Shown piece after piece: positions 48,436 to 57,134 of a stretch of 64,000 bases of DNA. The position numbers and the translations under genes are program-made. Numbering within the stretch: position 1 is the first letter of the stretch; every line of letters begins with the position of its first letter. Source of the stretch: JACKHA01 sp041401985 (lineage in GTDB: Bacteria; Planctomycetota; Phycisphaerae; Phycisphaerales; UBA1924). The notes beneath the pieces are model-generated. The model saw nothing but the letters and a program-made list of their open reading frames with translations, had not been told where the DNA came from and made no database searches. Location: assembly GCA_041401985.1 (NCBI GenBank), contig JAWKTE010000018.1:14480-78479 (forward strand), in the 5' to 3' direction.

Positions 48436-49827
48436 TCACACCGCCCTCACGGCCTCGCGCGGCTTGGTCTCGATGACCGGCACCCGCTCCTCGGTCGCGC
48501 GGTCGTCCTCGCGGACGATGCGGGCTCCGAGAGTCCCCAGTCGCTGGTCGAGGTGCTCGTAGCCGCGGTCCAGGTGGTACACGCGGTTGATGACGGTGGT
48601 GCCGGTGGCGGCCAGGCCCGCGAGCACCAGCCCCGCGCTGGCCCGCAGGTCGCTGGCCATGACCGGGGCGCCCACCAGCCGGTGCACGCCGCTGACGATC
48701 ACCGTCGCCCCGGCCCGGTTCACCTGCGCCCCCATCCGGGCCAGTTCCGCCACGTGCAGGAACCGCTCGGGGAAGATCTTCTCGGTGACGACCGAGTTGC
48801 CGCTGCTCAGGCACAGCGTCGCAAGGAACTGGGCCTGCAGGTCGGTCGGGAAGCCGGGGTGCGGCTGGGTCGTGATCTCGACGGGCTTCATCGCCCCGAC
48901 ACGCCGGACGCGGCACGTGGCCCGCATGGGGTCGGCGGCGTGGGCGTCCGACGAACCGCGCGACTCGTGGAGTTCCTCGACGCTCACGCCCATGGCCTGC
49001 AGGCGATCGACCGCCGCCATCAGCGCATCAAGCGGGCAGTTCTCGATGACCACGTCGCCATCGGTGATGGCCGCGGCACACATGAGCGTGCCGGCCTCGA
49101 TGCGGTCCGGGATGACCTCGTGGTCGACGCCCGTGAGGGCCTCGACGCCGTGGATCGTGATCCGGGGCGAGCCGGCCCCGCTGATCCGGGCGCCCATCGC
49201 GGCGAGCATGGCCGCCAGGTCCACGATCTCCGGCTCGCACGCGGCCGACTCAATCACCGTCGTGCCGCGGGCCAGCGTGGCGGCGGACATGACGTTGGCC
49301 GTGCCCAGCACCGTGGAGCCGAACGGCCCGCCCAGGAAGATGCGGGCCCCGCGCAGGCGTCCGCCGGGCGGGGTGGCGGCGACGATGTCGCCCGAGTCGA
49401 GGCTGATGCGAGCGCCCAGGGCCTCGAGGCCTCGCAGGTGCAGGTCGACGGGGCGGTCCCCGATGGCGCACCCGCCGGGCATGGACACGCGGGCCGAGCC
49501 GCGCCGGGCCAGCAGCGGGCCGAGGGCGCAGATGCCGGCCCGCATGGTGCGGACGATGTCGTATCGTGCGTGGCAGGCCGACTCGTCGCGCGAGTGGACG
49601 GTCAGGGTCTGGGGCGAGCCGAGCGACTCGCCGGTCTTCGGGCAGCCCAGTTCGCCCAGCAGGCGGAGCATGTTCGCGATGTCCGCCAGGTTCGGGATGC
49701 CCCGGAGCGTGACGGGCTGGTCGGTCAGCAGGGCCGCCGCCAGCAGAGGCAGGGCGGCGTTCTTGGACCCGTTGACGCGGATGCGGCCCTCGAGGCGGGT
49801 GCCGCCCTTGATCACGAATCGATCCAC
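48436..49827 (-). CDS. murA: UDP-N-acetylglucosamine 1-carboxyvinyltransferase
   Basis: A 463-residue enzyme for the first committed step of peptidoglycan synthesis. N-terminal RFVIKGGTRLEGRIRVNGSKNAALPLLAAALL; active-site loop ARVSMPGGCAIGDRPVDLH with the Cys that fosfomycin attacks; HEVIPDRIEAGTLMCAAAIT; QPHPGFPTDLQAQFLATL; MASDLRASAGLVLAGL and DRGYEHLDQRLGTLGA. A 25-30-residue insert around HESRGSSDAHAADPMRAT makes it longer than usual. The start is GTG with GGAGG six bases before it. Its presence shows this organism has at least this step of wall synthesis. Confidence 0.96.
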   Translation of the reverse strand: MDRFVIKGGTRLEGRIRVNGSKNAALPLLAAALLTDQPVTLRGIPNLADIANMLRLLGELGCPKTGESLGSPQTLTVHSRDESACHARYDIVRTMRAGICALGPLLARRGSARVSMPGGCAIGDRPVDLHLRGLEALGARISLDSGDIVAATPPGGRLRGARIFLGGPFGSTVLGTANVMSAATLARGTTVIESAACEPEIVDLAAMLAAMGARISGAGSPRITIHGVEALTGVDHEVIPDRIEAGTLMCAAAITDGDVVIENCPLDALMAAVDRLQAMGVSVEELHESRGSSDAHAADPMRATCRVRRVGAMKPVEITTQPHPGFPTDLQAQFLATLCLSSGNSVVTEKIFPERFLHVAELARMGAQVNRAGATVIVSGVHRLVGAPVMASDLRASAGLVLAGLAATGTTVINRVYHLDRGYEHLDQRLGTLGARIVREDDRATEERVPVIETKPREAVRAV

Positions 49828-50300
49828 GCGTGGCCTCCATGCCGTGCTGCGGGTGCGGGTTCGGGGAGAGCGGATGCGGCGGGGCCGATCCGGATCGGCG
49901 CGAGCGGCACCGTCCGGGCGGTCGCCCGGGAGCGATAACGTCGGCGATCGCCGGGCGAGCCCATGAGAAGGGCGGCGAGGCTACTCGTGCGCGGTCGGAC
50001 CGACGCACAACCGGCGCGTCGGGGCGCGCCGGCGTGGGCAACCTGTTGCTGGCTGTCGGCGGGTGTCGGCAGACGTCGCGAGCGTCGTCCGAGAAGGGGG
50101 CTCGCCGTGACGCGTCAACCCCGGCACGGCGGTCGGACGAGCCGCCCCGCCCGCACAGGCGTCACGCCCTACCCCCGATCACGGGGATCGGCCCGGCAAG
50201 CCGCTTGCCGTTGGCGGCGTGGATTCGACCGTTGTGGTGTCCCGCCACAGGATCCCGCCGGAGGTCGGCGGAGCGGGGACACGCAGCGAGGAGGACTCGA
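49828..50300. other. 473-bp intergenic region with hairpins, no gene seen
   Basis: Contains GCAAGCCGCTTGC near 50190-50210 and a GTGTCCCGCC / GGCGGAGCGGGGACAC pairing at about 50237-50284, just upstream of the fibro-slime start. The latter could be an operator or an mRNA 5' structure. No promoter with clear hexamers and no coding bias. Confidence 0.5.
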
Positions 50301-51251
50301 ATGACCACCATGGCCAGCAACGGCGCGAAGCGCGGCAAGCTGGGCGTCGGTGTGCTGGCCATCGCGGCAGCCGCCGGGCTCAGCACCACCGCCCAGGCCC
50401 AGAGCGGCGAGGGCACTTCCGGGAGCTTTGATCCGTACGCGAATCTGCCGGCGTCCCTGTCGCTCACGGGCGTCGTGCGCGACTTCCGTGATCGCAACGC
50501 CACCGGCGGGCACCCGGACTTCCAGCGTCGGCCCAGCGGGGGCTTCGGGCACTACGTCGGCATGGTCGCCGACGAACTCAACGCCGAGGGCAACCCGGTT
50601 TTCGCGGGCACGGGTCAGCGGGTGAGCAGCAACTGGCGCGATTCCCACGGGCGGAACATCATGCCGCCGCGGGCCCACTTCCCGTCGATCCAGGGCGACA
50701 GCCAGGGCTCGCTCGGCAGCCAGACGGGCGCCCTGACCAGCGCCGAGAACTTCGACCAGTGGTTCAAGGACGTGCCGGGCATGAACGCCAGCCAGCAACT
50801 CCCGCTGACGCTCGTGCGTGAGTCGGGCACCAACCGCTACGTCTTCAACGACCGCACCGACTCGGCGTTCTCGAGCCTCGGCGGGTTCTTCCCGGTCAAC
50901 GGGCAGATGTACGGCAACTACGGGACCACCGGCAAGAACTTCCACTTCACGTTCGAACTCGACACCGAGTTCGTCTACCAGGCCGGCTCCGGCCAGGTCT
51001 TCACCTTCACGGGCGACGACGACGTGTGGGTGTTCATCGACGGCAAGTGCGTGATCGACATCGGCGGCGTGCACTCGGCCGTCAGCCAGACCATCGATCT
51101 CGACCGCCTGTCCTGGCTCGAGGACGGGCAGATGTACTCGCTGAAGTTCTTCTTCGCCGAGCGTCACACGACCCAGTCCAACTTCCGCATCGAGACCACG
51201 ATCGGTCTGCGGACCGTTCAGCCCCCGACGACCACGGCGCTCCACGACTGA
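50301..51251 (+). CDS. Secreted fibro-slime domain protein
   Basis: A 316-residue exported protein (signal: MTTMASNGAKRGKLGVGVLAIAAAAGLSTTAQAQ). The fibro-slime/PA14-like domain covers most of the mature part: LTGVVRDFRDRNATGGHPDFQ near the start, FTFTGDDDVWVFIDGKCVIDIGGVH in the core, and LDRLSWLEDGQMYSLKFFFAERHTTQSNFRIETTI at the end. This fold is used in cell-surface adhesion and carbohydrate binding; the ligand is unknown. GAGGAGGA precedes the ATG. A terminator follows at 51274-51325. Confidence 0.85.
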   Translation: MTTMASNGAKRGKLGVGVLAIAAAAGLSTTAQAQSGEGTSGSFDPYANLPASLSLTGVVRDFRDRNATGGHPDFQRRPSGGFGHYVGMVADELNAEGNPVFAGTGQRVSSNWRDSHGRNIMPPRAHFPSIQGDSQGSLGSQTGALTSAENFDQWFKDVPGMNASQQLPLTLVRESGTNRYVFNDRTDSAFSSLGGFFPVNGQMYGNYGTTGKNFHFTFELDTEFVYQAGSGQVFTFTGDDDVWVFIDGKCVIDIGGVHSAVSQTIDLDRLSWLEDGQMYSLKFFFAERHTTQSNFRIETTIGLRTVQPPTTTALHD

Positions 51252-51273
51252 TCGCCGCCCTGGGGGAGAGGAG

Positions 51274-51325
51274 CCACACCGACCGCCCGGCGTCGCCATG
51301 TGCGACGTCCGGGCGGTTGTGTGGT
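51274..51325 (+). terminator. Probable terminator of the fibro-slime gene
   Basis: A long stem (CCACAC...ACCGCCCGG and CCGGGCGGT...TGTGG) with one bulge and a two-base mismatch, beginning 23 bases after the stop codon and followed by the T-rich TTGTTGG. Confidence 0.6.
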
Positions 51326-51383
51326 TGTTGGCCGTGATACGGATTCCATGAAGTTCCTGCGCTCTCAGGCCGGGAACACGAAG

Positions 51384-51473
51384 ACTCACCGCAGAGGCGC
51401 TGAGGGCGCAGAGGAAGGCGAATGCGTTGGAGTTCCTGCATCCCTCGGCGCACTCTGCGCCTCGGCGGTGAGT
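51384..51473. repeat. Uninterrupted palindromic repeat, same family as the IS110 target
   Basis: Left arm ACTCACCGCAGAGGCGCTGA, right arm ending CTGCGCCTCGGCGGTGAGT, 90 bp in all. The outer ACTCACCGCAGAG is identical to the left piece beside the IS110 element (191-204). Confidence 0.8.
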
Positions 51474-51537
51474 GCCTGTGGCGTCGATCAAAGCGCGGGA
51501 ACTTGTGCGCTGGCGTGGGAGAACCCTCGGACGACGC

Positions 51538-52602
51538 CTACAACTGCCAGAGGCTCGTGCCCCACGTCAGCCCGCCGCCGAAGCCCACGAACATGACCTT
51601 GTGCCCGGCCCGCACACGCCCGGCGGACCGGAGTTCGTGCAGGCACAGCGGCACCGATGCCGCCACCGTGTTCGCGTACCGGTCGATGTTGACGTACAGG
51701 CGGTCCTCGGCCAGCCCGAACCGCTTGCGGGCCGCGTCCAGGATCCGGGCGTTGGACTGGTGGCAGACGTACATGTCCACGTCGCCGGCATCCAGGCCCG
51801 CCTTGTCGAGCGTCTGGGCGATCACGTCCGGGAAGGTGCCGACCGCGAACTTGAACACACCCTGCCCGTTCATCTGGACGCGGTGGATCATGGCCGGGTC
51901 GGGCGCGACGCCCTCGGGGAAGCCTCGCTCGTCCTCGGGAACGTACAGGTCGTCGAAGCGGTGCCCGTCGGAGTGCATGGCCTGGGCGATCACGCCCTGG
52001 GACGCGTCGTCGGTGGCCGTGAGGATGGCGGCCCCCGCGCCGTCGCCGAACAGGATCGCGGTCGAGCGCCCGGCGTTCGAGTAGTCCATGAACCGCGAGA
52101 GCGTGTCGGCCCCGACCAGGCCCACCCGCCTGTACGGCCCGGTCCGCATCAGCCCGTACGCGGTGTTCAGCCCGAACACGAACCCGCAGCACGCGGCCGA
52201 GACGTCGAACGCCCCGGCGTTGCGGGTGCCCAGGGCCGCGGCGACGCGGCAGGCGGTGGGCGGACACGTCGATTCCATGCTCATCGTCGCGACGAGCACG
52301 AGATCGAGGGTCGCCGGATCGATCTTCGCATCCGCGCACGCGTTCCGCAGGGCGGCGGCGGCGATGGTGTACGTCGTCTCGCCCTTGGCGAAGTCGCAGA
52401 CATGGCGCTGGCGGATGCCGGTCCGCTGGACGATCCACTCGTCGGACGTGTCCATCATCCGCTCGAGGTCCTGGTTCGTCAGACGCTTCTGCGGGATCGC
52501 CAGCCCGGTGCCGGCGATCGTCACCCCGCCCGGTGGCGGCGGCGGGACCCGCCCGGCGGAGGCCCCGCCCGGCGTCGCGGCGGTGGATTGCTGGGCACTC
52601 AT
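51538..52602 (-). CDS. fabH: 3-oxoacyl-ACP synthase III
   Basis: A 354-residue enzyme starting fatty-acid synthesis by joining an acyl-CoA to malonyl-ACP. After a proline/glycine-rich N-terminal extension comes VTIAGTGLAIPQKRLTNQDL. The catalytic triad is Cys in DVSAACCGFVFGL, His in VCHQSNARILDAA and Asn in IDRYANTVAASVP. The C-terminal GFGGGLTWGTSL closes the family signature. The ATG overlaps the plsX stop by four bases (ATGA), so the two are translated together. Confidence 0.96.
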   Translation of the reverse strand: MSAQQSTAATPGGASAGRVPPPPPGGVTIAGTGLAIPQKRLTNQDLERMMDTSDEWIVQRTGIRQRHVCDFAKGETTYTIAAAALRNACADAKIDPATLDLVLVATMSMESTCPPTACRVAAALGTRNAGAFDVSAACCGFVFGLNTAYGLMRTGPYRRVGLVGADTLSRFMDYSNAGRSTAILFGDGAGAAILTATDDASQGVIAQAMHSDGHRFDDLYVPEDERGFPEGVAPDPAMIHRVQMNGQGVFKFAVGTFPDVIAQTLDKAGLDAGDVDMYVCHQSNARILDAARKRFGLAEDRLYVNIDRYANTVAASVPLCLHELRSAGRVRAGHKVMFVGFGGGLTWGTSLWQL

Positions 52603-53627
52603 GCCGGTTCGGGCTCGGCGATGGACGCGACCTGGGCCAGGCGCTCGACGATCGCGTCGTTGACGCCGCAGGTCACGAAGTGGCGCGAGTTGCGGATGGC
52701 GGCCCGGATCGTGCGGGCCTCGGACGAGCCGTGGGCGCACATGAACACGCCGTTGACCCCCAGCAGCGGCGCCCCGCCGTGCTCGTGGTAGTCGTTCTTG
52801 GCGTAGATCTGCTTGACCACCGGCTCGAACTTGAGCATCAGGGCCGGGTCGAACGCCATGATCTCTGCGGCGATCGCCGAGAAGATGCTCTTGGCGAGGC
52901 CCTCGGCCATCTTGAGCACCGTGTTGCCGACGAACCCGTCGGTGACGACCACGTCGGCCTCGCCGTTGAAGAAGCCGCGGCCCTCGATGTAGCCAACGTA
53001 GTTGCAGTCGGGGGTGGCCTTGAAGAGCCTGCGGGCCTCTTTCACGAGGTCGCCGCCCTTGCCTTCCTCGGCCCCGATGTTCATCAGGGCCACGCGCGGG
53101 TGCTCGATGCCCAGCACGCGTCGCGCGTACGTCTCGGCCATCAGGCCGTACTGCCAGAGGTGGCTCGGGCGCGGCTCGGGGTTGGCCCCGGCGTCGCACA
53201 GGACCACCGGGCCGTGGAACGCCGGGATCGTGACCGCGATGCCGGGGCGGTGCACGTGCGGCAGGCGGCGCATGTGCATGATCGCGGCGGTCACGCACGC
53301 GCCGGTGTTGCCCGCCGAGAGCACCGCGTCGCACGGGTGCTCGACGCGCCGCGAGCCGGCGACGGCCATCCGGACCAGCGACGACTCGGTCTTCTCGCGG
53401 ACCGCCTTGGCCGGCGGATCCTCCATGGCGATCGTCTGCGTGCAATGCTCAAGGACAATCCGCGGATCGTCGACGCCACGCTCGCCCAGGAAGTCCGCCA
53501 TGAGCGGCTTGGGGCCGAACAGGACGAGCTGGTCGTCCGGGCCGAGGAACTCGCGGGCCTGGACGCATCCCTGGAGGATGGCGTCCGGGGCGTTGTCGCC
53601 CCCCATGACGTCCACCGCGATGCGCAT
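52599..53627 (-). CDS. plsX: Phosphate acyltransferase PlsX
   Basis: A 342-residue enzyme that turns acyl-ACP into acyl-phosphate for membrane-lipid synthesis. Signature IAVDVMGGDNAPDAILQG at the N-terminus; VLSAGNTGACVTAAIM; VLCDAGANPEPRPSHL; NIGAEEGKGGDLVKEA; and VVVTDGFVGNTVLKMAEG. It is the middle gene of rpmF-plsX-fabH, 97 bp after rpmF, and overlaps fabH by four bases. Confidence 0.96.
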   Translation of the reverse strand: MRIAVDVMGGDNAPDAILQGCVQAREFLGPDDQLVLFGPKPLMADFLGERGVDDPRIVLEHCTQTIAMEDPPAKAVREKTESSLVRMAVAGSRRVEHPCDAVLSAGNTGACVTAAIMHMRRLPHVHRPGIAVTIPAFHGPVVLCDAGANPEPRPSHLWQYGLMAETYARRVLGIEHPRVALMNIGAEEGKGGDLVKEARRLFKATPDCNYVGYIEGRGFFNGEADVVVTDGFVGNTVLKMAEGLAKSIFSAIAAEIMAFDPALMLKFEPVVKQIYAKNDYHEHGGAPLLGVNGVFMCAHGSSEARTIRAAIRNSRHFVTCGVNDAIVERLAQVASIAEPEPA

Positions 53628-53724
53628 GGGCTTGGGTCCCCTTGGCTGGTGGCGGGAGATCGCCCGAGCGGCACCCGAGCGTCACCCGAGCGGCACGAAG
53701 TGGGCTGGCTCGGACGCGACGGGA

Positions 53725-53925
53725 TCAGGCGCCCTGGACGCCGATCTTGAGCTTGCGGACCTGGATCTTCAGCCCGGGGCGGACGTAGCCGGACTCGGCG
53801 CACGCGCGATGATGGGCCCGGGGCAGGCCGGACAGCGGGTCCACGCCGAGCTGCTTGGGAACCAGGAAGTCGTGGGCTCGCCGGCGACGGCTGCGCCCGT
53901 GGCTCTGTCGTTGTGCTGGAAGCAT
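53725..53925 (-). CDS. rpmF: Ribosomal protein L32 (zinc-free form)
   Basis: A 66-residue L32. Typical parts are the basic QRQSHGRSRRRRAHDFL and the PRAHHRACAESGY segment. The usual two CXXC pairs are mostly lost: the first is VDPLSG and the second RACAESG, so only one Cys remains and no zinc knuckle can form. AGGAG lies six bases before the ATG, and a TTGACC-N17-TAGCCT promoter is about 70 bp upstream. It heads the classic rpmF-plsX-fabH operon that links ribosome and lipid synthesis. Confidence 0.88.
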   Translation of the reverse strand: MLPAQRQSHGRSRRRRAHDFLVPKQLGVDPLSGLPRAHHRACAESGYVRPGLKIQVRKLKIGVQGA

Positions 53926-53992
53926 CTGGGGCTCCTAACCCGCCCGGCGCCGGGGCGAAAGAGCCGCCCGGACCCCGATTTGCACGGTCGGA

Positions 53993-54021
53993 AGGCTAGC
54001 CTTTTGGGGGCCTTGGGTCAA
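53993..54021 (-). promoter_or_regulatory. Sigma-70 promoter of rpmF-plsX-fabH
   Basis: Minus strand TTGACC (54021-54016), 17-base spacer, TAGCCT (53998-53993). It predicts a leader of about 60 bases with AGGAG before the rpmF ATG. Confidence 0.75.
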
Positions 54022-54130
54022 CGCCGGGGGCCGAAGCCCGCCCGGTTTGGCCAATCGGCGAGGTGGGCCCCGTGTCCGGCCCGCGGGGTCGAGGGGCGAC
54101 CGGGCGACTAGACGCGGGCCATGGACGGAA

Positions 54131-54136
54131 TAGACT
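54131..54136 (+). promoter_or_regulatory. -10-like TAGACT upstream of tRNA-Lys
   Basis: TAGACT 28 bases before the tRNA 5' end, the same hexamer found at many gene starts here. No good -35. Confidence 0.45.
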
Positions 54137-54164
54137 AGGCATCGGCGTGGTCTTCCCACGCGCC

Positions 54165-54236
<72 letters not shown>

Positions 54237-54357
54237 CTTTCGCGGTTCGGATTCGGGACCGGCGGGACGGCTCGTTCGAAAACGGCGTGGCTCGGCCGCG
54301 ATCCCGAACGCCCCGACGCATCTCGGCCCGATCGCCGGGCCGCGTCCCATCCACATC

Positions 54358-54363
54358 TAGCAT
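54358..54363 (+). promoter_or_regulatory. -10-like element of the ubiX gene
   Basis: TAGCAT, about 35 bases before the GTG start. It gives a leader of about 28 bases containing GGAG near 54387. Confidence 0.4.
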
Positions 54364-54397
54364 CGTCCCAGGGGCGAAGAGTCCCCGGAGACGCCGC

Positions 54398-55084
54398 GTG
54401 CCCGAACCCGTCCAGCCCAGCCCCCCCCCCACCGCCGCCGGGCGGTTCGTCGTCGGCATCTCCGGCGCGTCCGGGGCGGGGTACGCGCTGCGTCTGCTCG
54501 AACTGCTTGTTGGCGGGGGGCACGAGGTCCACTGCGTGGTCTCCGAGTACGGGCGGCGTCTGCTCTTCGACGAAGCGGGGATCCGCACCATCGGGTTCGA
54601 GGCGTTGTGCCCGGGGCTCGCGGCGGAGGCGACCGGGCCGGACGGGCGGCCCAACGCCGCGCGGCTGATCCTGCACCCGAACAAGGACGTGGGGGCCGTG
54701 ATCGCCTCGGGCTCGTTCCTGCACGACGGCATGGTCGTGCTGCCGTGCTCGAGCACCAGCCTCGGGGCCATCGCGACCGGGGCCGGGAGCAACCTGCTCA
54801 CGCGGGCGGCGATGGTGACGCTCAAGGAGCGTCGCCCGCTGATCGTGTGCCACCGCGAGACGCCGCTGAACCTGATCGACATCGAGAACATGCGGGCGCT
54901 GACGCTGGCGGGGGCGATCGTGTGCCCGACGAATCCGGGGTTCTATCTGAACCCACGGAGCATCGAAGAGATCGTCGACTTCATGGTTGGCAAGGTGCTG
55001 GACCTGCTGCGTGTGCCGCACGATCTGAAGACGCGGTGGGCGCAGCGGGCACCGGCGGGGGACGAAGTCGACGAGGCGAAGTGA
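54398..55084 (+). CDS. ubiX: Flavin prenyltransferase UbiX
   Basis: A 228-residue enzyme that prenylates FMN to make the cofactor of UbiD decarboxylases. Signatures: VVGISGASGAGYALRLLELL, the long LPCSSTSLGAIATGAGSNLLTRAA, and PLIVCHRETPLNLIDIENMRAL...CPTNPGFYLNP. The start is GTG with GGAG upstream. A 10-C run lies just after it in a proline-rich N-terminus, so the first residues are uncertain. UbiA- and UbiX-type genes in one window fit a quinone pathway; ubiD was not seen here. Confidence 0.92.
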   Translation: MPEPVQPSPPPTAAGRFVVGISGASGAGYALRLLELLVGGGHEVHCVVSEYGRRLLFDEAGIRTIGFEALCPGLAAEATGPDGRPNAARLILHPNKDVGAVIASGSFLHDGMVVLPCSSTSLGAIATGAGSNLLTRAAMVTLKERRPLIVCHRETPLNLIDIENMRALTLAGAIVCPTNPGFYLNPRSIEEIVDFMVGKVLDLLRVPHDLKTRWAQRAPAGDEVDEAK

Positions 55085-55119
55085 AGGGTGGGCCGGGCGA
55101 CGATGGGCCAGCGGGTGGC

Positions 55120-56070
55120 CTATCGCCCGAACAGCAGGCCGAGCGTCCGCTCGTGCGTCTGCTGCGACTGCTGCAGGACGAAGATCGAGGCCTGCTGGAG
55201 CACCTGGGCCCGGACGAGGTTCGAGGTTTCCACGGCGAAGTCGGTGTCCATGATCGAGCCGTACACGCCGCGGTTGGCCTCGAACCGCAGGAGCAGCTGC
55301 TCTCGTCGGCGTTCGAGGCCCTGGATCTGCGACCCGACGGTGGCCCTGGCCTTGACCAGGCCCTCGCGCGTCGCCTCGGCGACCTTCTGGGCGGCCTCGA
55401 TGTCGCCGTCGATCAGGTTTAGGCGGCCGCCGGTGAGCAGGTCCACGAGCGAGACCTGGGCGGTGGGCGCCCGGGGTGTGGATGCCGGCGGGGACGCGGC
55501 CGGGTCGCCGGTCTGGTCCGGGTCGGTTGGCTCGGGGGCGACCTCGGACGCGTTGGTGCGGAGCTGGGCCCAGACCTGGCCGAGTTGGTTGAACGGCGTG
55601 ACGCCGACGCTGGAGTAAGACCCGGCGTTTTGGACGAGGATGTTCTTGTCGAACAGTCGCTCCCCCTTGAAGGTGGCGGTCTGGTAGATGTGGTCCATCG
55701 CCTTGATGATCGAGTCGGCCTCGATCTGGAGGCCCTCGAGTTCGGCGTCGGAGAGCCCGGCGTGGTTGGCCGCGGTCAAGACGACGGACTCGAGGTCGAG
55801 GGCCAGGTCGCCCAGCACTCCGTAAGCGCCGTCGAGGGCGCCGAGGCGATAGGAGGTCGCCTCGTTGGCGTCGATCTCGGCACGGATCTCGTTGGCCTCG
55901 AGGTCGAGATTGGTGGCGGCGATGAGGCCTGCGGGATCGTCCTTGGCGTGGTTGATGCGTTTGCCGGTGGCGAGGCGCTCCATGATCTGGGTGATCGCGC
56001 GGGAGTGCTGACCAACGGCCCGCTGGGCCATGAGCGAGTTGATCGACGTGATGGCGCTGATCCCGTTCAC
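55120..56070 (-). CDS. Flagellin
   Basis: A 316-residue flagellin. Conserved N-terminal D0/D1 part (ISAITSINSLMAQRAVGQHSRAITQIMERLATGKRINHAKDDPAGLIAA) and C-terminal part (VKARATVGSQIQGLERR..., MDTDFAVETSNLVRAQVLQQASIFVLQQSQQTHERTLGLLFGR). The variable middle is short and Pro/Thr-rich (EPTDPDQTGDPAASPPAS). The GTG at 56070 is chosen by the family N-terminus; a longer GTG start at 56181 would add basic, non-flagellin sequence. No other flagellar gene is in the window. Confidence 0.9.
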   Translation of the reverse strand: MNGISAITSINSLMAQRAVGQHSRAITQIMERLATGKRINHAKDDPAGLIAATNLDLEANEIRAEIDANEATSYRLGALDGAYGVLGDLALDLESVVLTAANHAGLSDAELEGLQIEADSIIKAMDHIYQTATFKGERLFDKNILVQNAGSYSSVGVTPFNQLGQVWAQLRTNASEVAPEPTDPDQTGDPAASPPASTPRAPTAQVSLVDLLTGGRLNLIDGDIEAAQKVAEATREGLVKARATVGSQIQGLERRREQLLLRFEANRGVYGSIMDTDFAVETSNLVRAQVLQQASIFVLQQSQQTHERTLGLLFGR

Positions 56071-56220
56071 GCGCGGAGTCCCCGCGGGGCGGCGCGGGCG
56101 CGCGACGCCCCTCGAAGAGGGATCGGGCGTTCTCGGGCGTGGGTCCAGCGCGATCGGCGATTCGGTCGCGGCTTCGACCACCCGCCTCTTCGACCACCCC
56201 GCACCGGGTGCTGAACAGCC

Positions 56221-56874
56221 TCAGTTCCGGCGGGTGAACACGCCCTCGGCGCTCTGGTAGGCGGTGCCGTCGGCGGCGTACTCCCAGCCTTTGAGGGTGT
56301 GGCGATTCGGGTCGGACATGTCCATCTCCGACCACGTGGTGATCATGCGTCCGGTCATGGGGTCGCGCCGGTCGCCGAAGAAGGTGAAAACCTTCGTCTC
56401 GGGGTCATAGACGCCGTGCCCGGAGAAGACGCCGGTGGACATGTTCTCCATCCAGATGGATTCGTAGCGGTGGTCGAAGTTGTTGTACCCGACGTAGCCC
56501 AGGCCCTCGTAGGCCCCGCCGCCGGGGGCCTCGGCGGTGACGACCTCGCGGACGAAGCGCCCATCCAGGACCCACTCGCGGACGGCGGTGCCGGGGAACT
56601 CGAGGTAGTCGGCGTCCGGCGTGGGGCGCCAGCGCATGGTGCCGTCCCACGTTCCGAGCATGGCCGAGAGGTGCTCGTGGTTCTCGTTGGTCTCGCCGAA
56701 CGCGGCCATGCGGGCCATGTCGTCCGGGCTGAAGCCGGGCGTGGAGTCGTCGGGCTGGGCGGCGGGCGCGGCCGCGCTCACGACGCCCATCGGGCGGGTG
56801 GCCTGCCCGACGAGGAACGCCAGGCCGGCGACGAGGGCGAGGCCGAGGGCAAGGGTGCGGTTCGAGGTGGTCAT
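56221..56874 (-). CDS. Secreted DUF1579 protein
   Basis: A 217-residue protein with a signal peptide (MTTSNRTLALGLALVAGLAFLVGQA). The mature part matches the DUF1579 pattern: HLSAMLGTWDGTMRW at the start, VREWVLDGRFVREVV, YEGLGYVGYNNFDHRYESIWMENMSTGVF and VYDPETKVFTFFGDRRDPMTGR. It folds as a lipocalin-like beta barrel; substrate unknown. GGAG lies before the ATG and a TTGACC-N17-AATACT promoter is at 56946-56974. Confidence 0.85.
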   Translation of the reverse strand: MTTSNRTLALGLALVAGLAFLVGQATRPMGVVSAAAPAAQPDDSTPGFSPDDMARMAAFGETNENHEHLSAMLGTWDGTMRWRPTPDADYLEFPGTAVREWVLDGRFVREVVTAEAPGGGAYEGLGYVGYNNFDHRYESIWMENMSTGVFSGHGVYDPETKVFTFFGDRRDPMTGRMITTWSEMDMSDPNRHTLKGWEYAADGTAYQSAEGVFTRRN

Positions 56875-56945
56875 GGGGACTCTCCTTCGGGCGGTGCGGA
56901 ACCCGGCGTCGGCTCGGAGGGCGAGATGCCGGTATTTGATCGGGT

Positions 56946-56974
56946 AGTATTGGCGACCGACGGTTCGGGGTCAA
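56946..56974 (-). promoter_or_regulatory. Probable sigma-70 promoter of the DUF1579 gene
   Basis: Minus strand TTGACC (56974-56969), 17-base spacer, AATACT (56951-56946). Leader of about 65 bases. Confidence 0.6.
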
Positions 56975-57134
56975 GTAGGGTATTCTCATGGTCGGCGCGA
57001 ACCGGCGAGCGGTCGGCGTCGAACCAAGGTGTCAGGGCGTCGCGTGGCGTCGCGGTCTGCGTCGGACGCCGCGCGTCCAGCATCCAGAATGGATCGCCGA
57101 TACTGTGGATCGCAACCGGAGAGTGGCTCGAACG

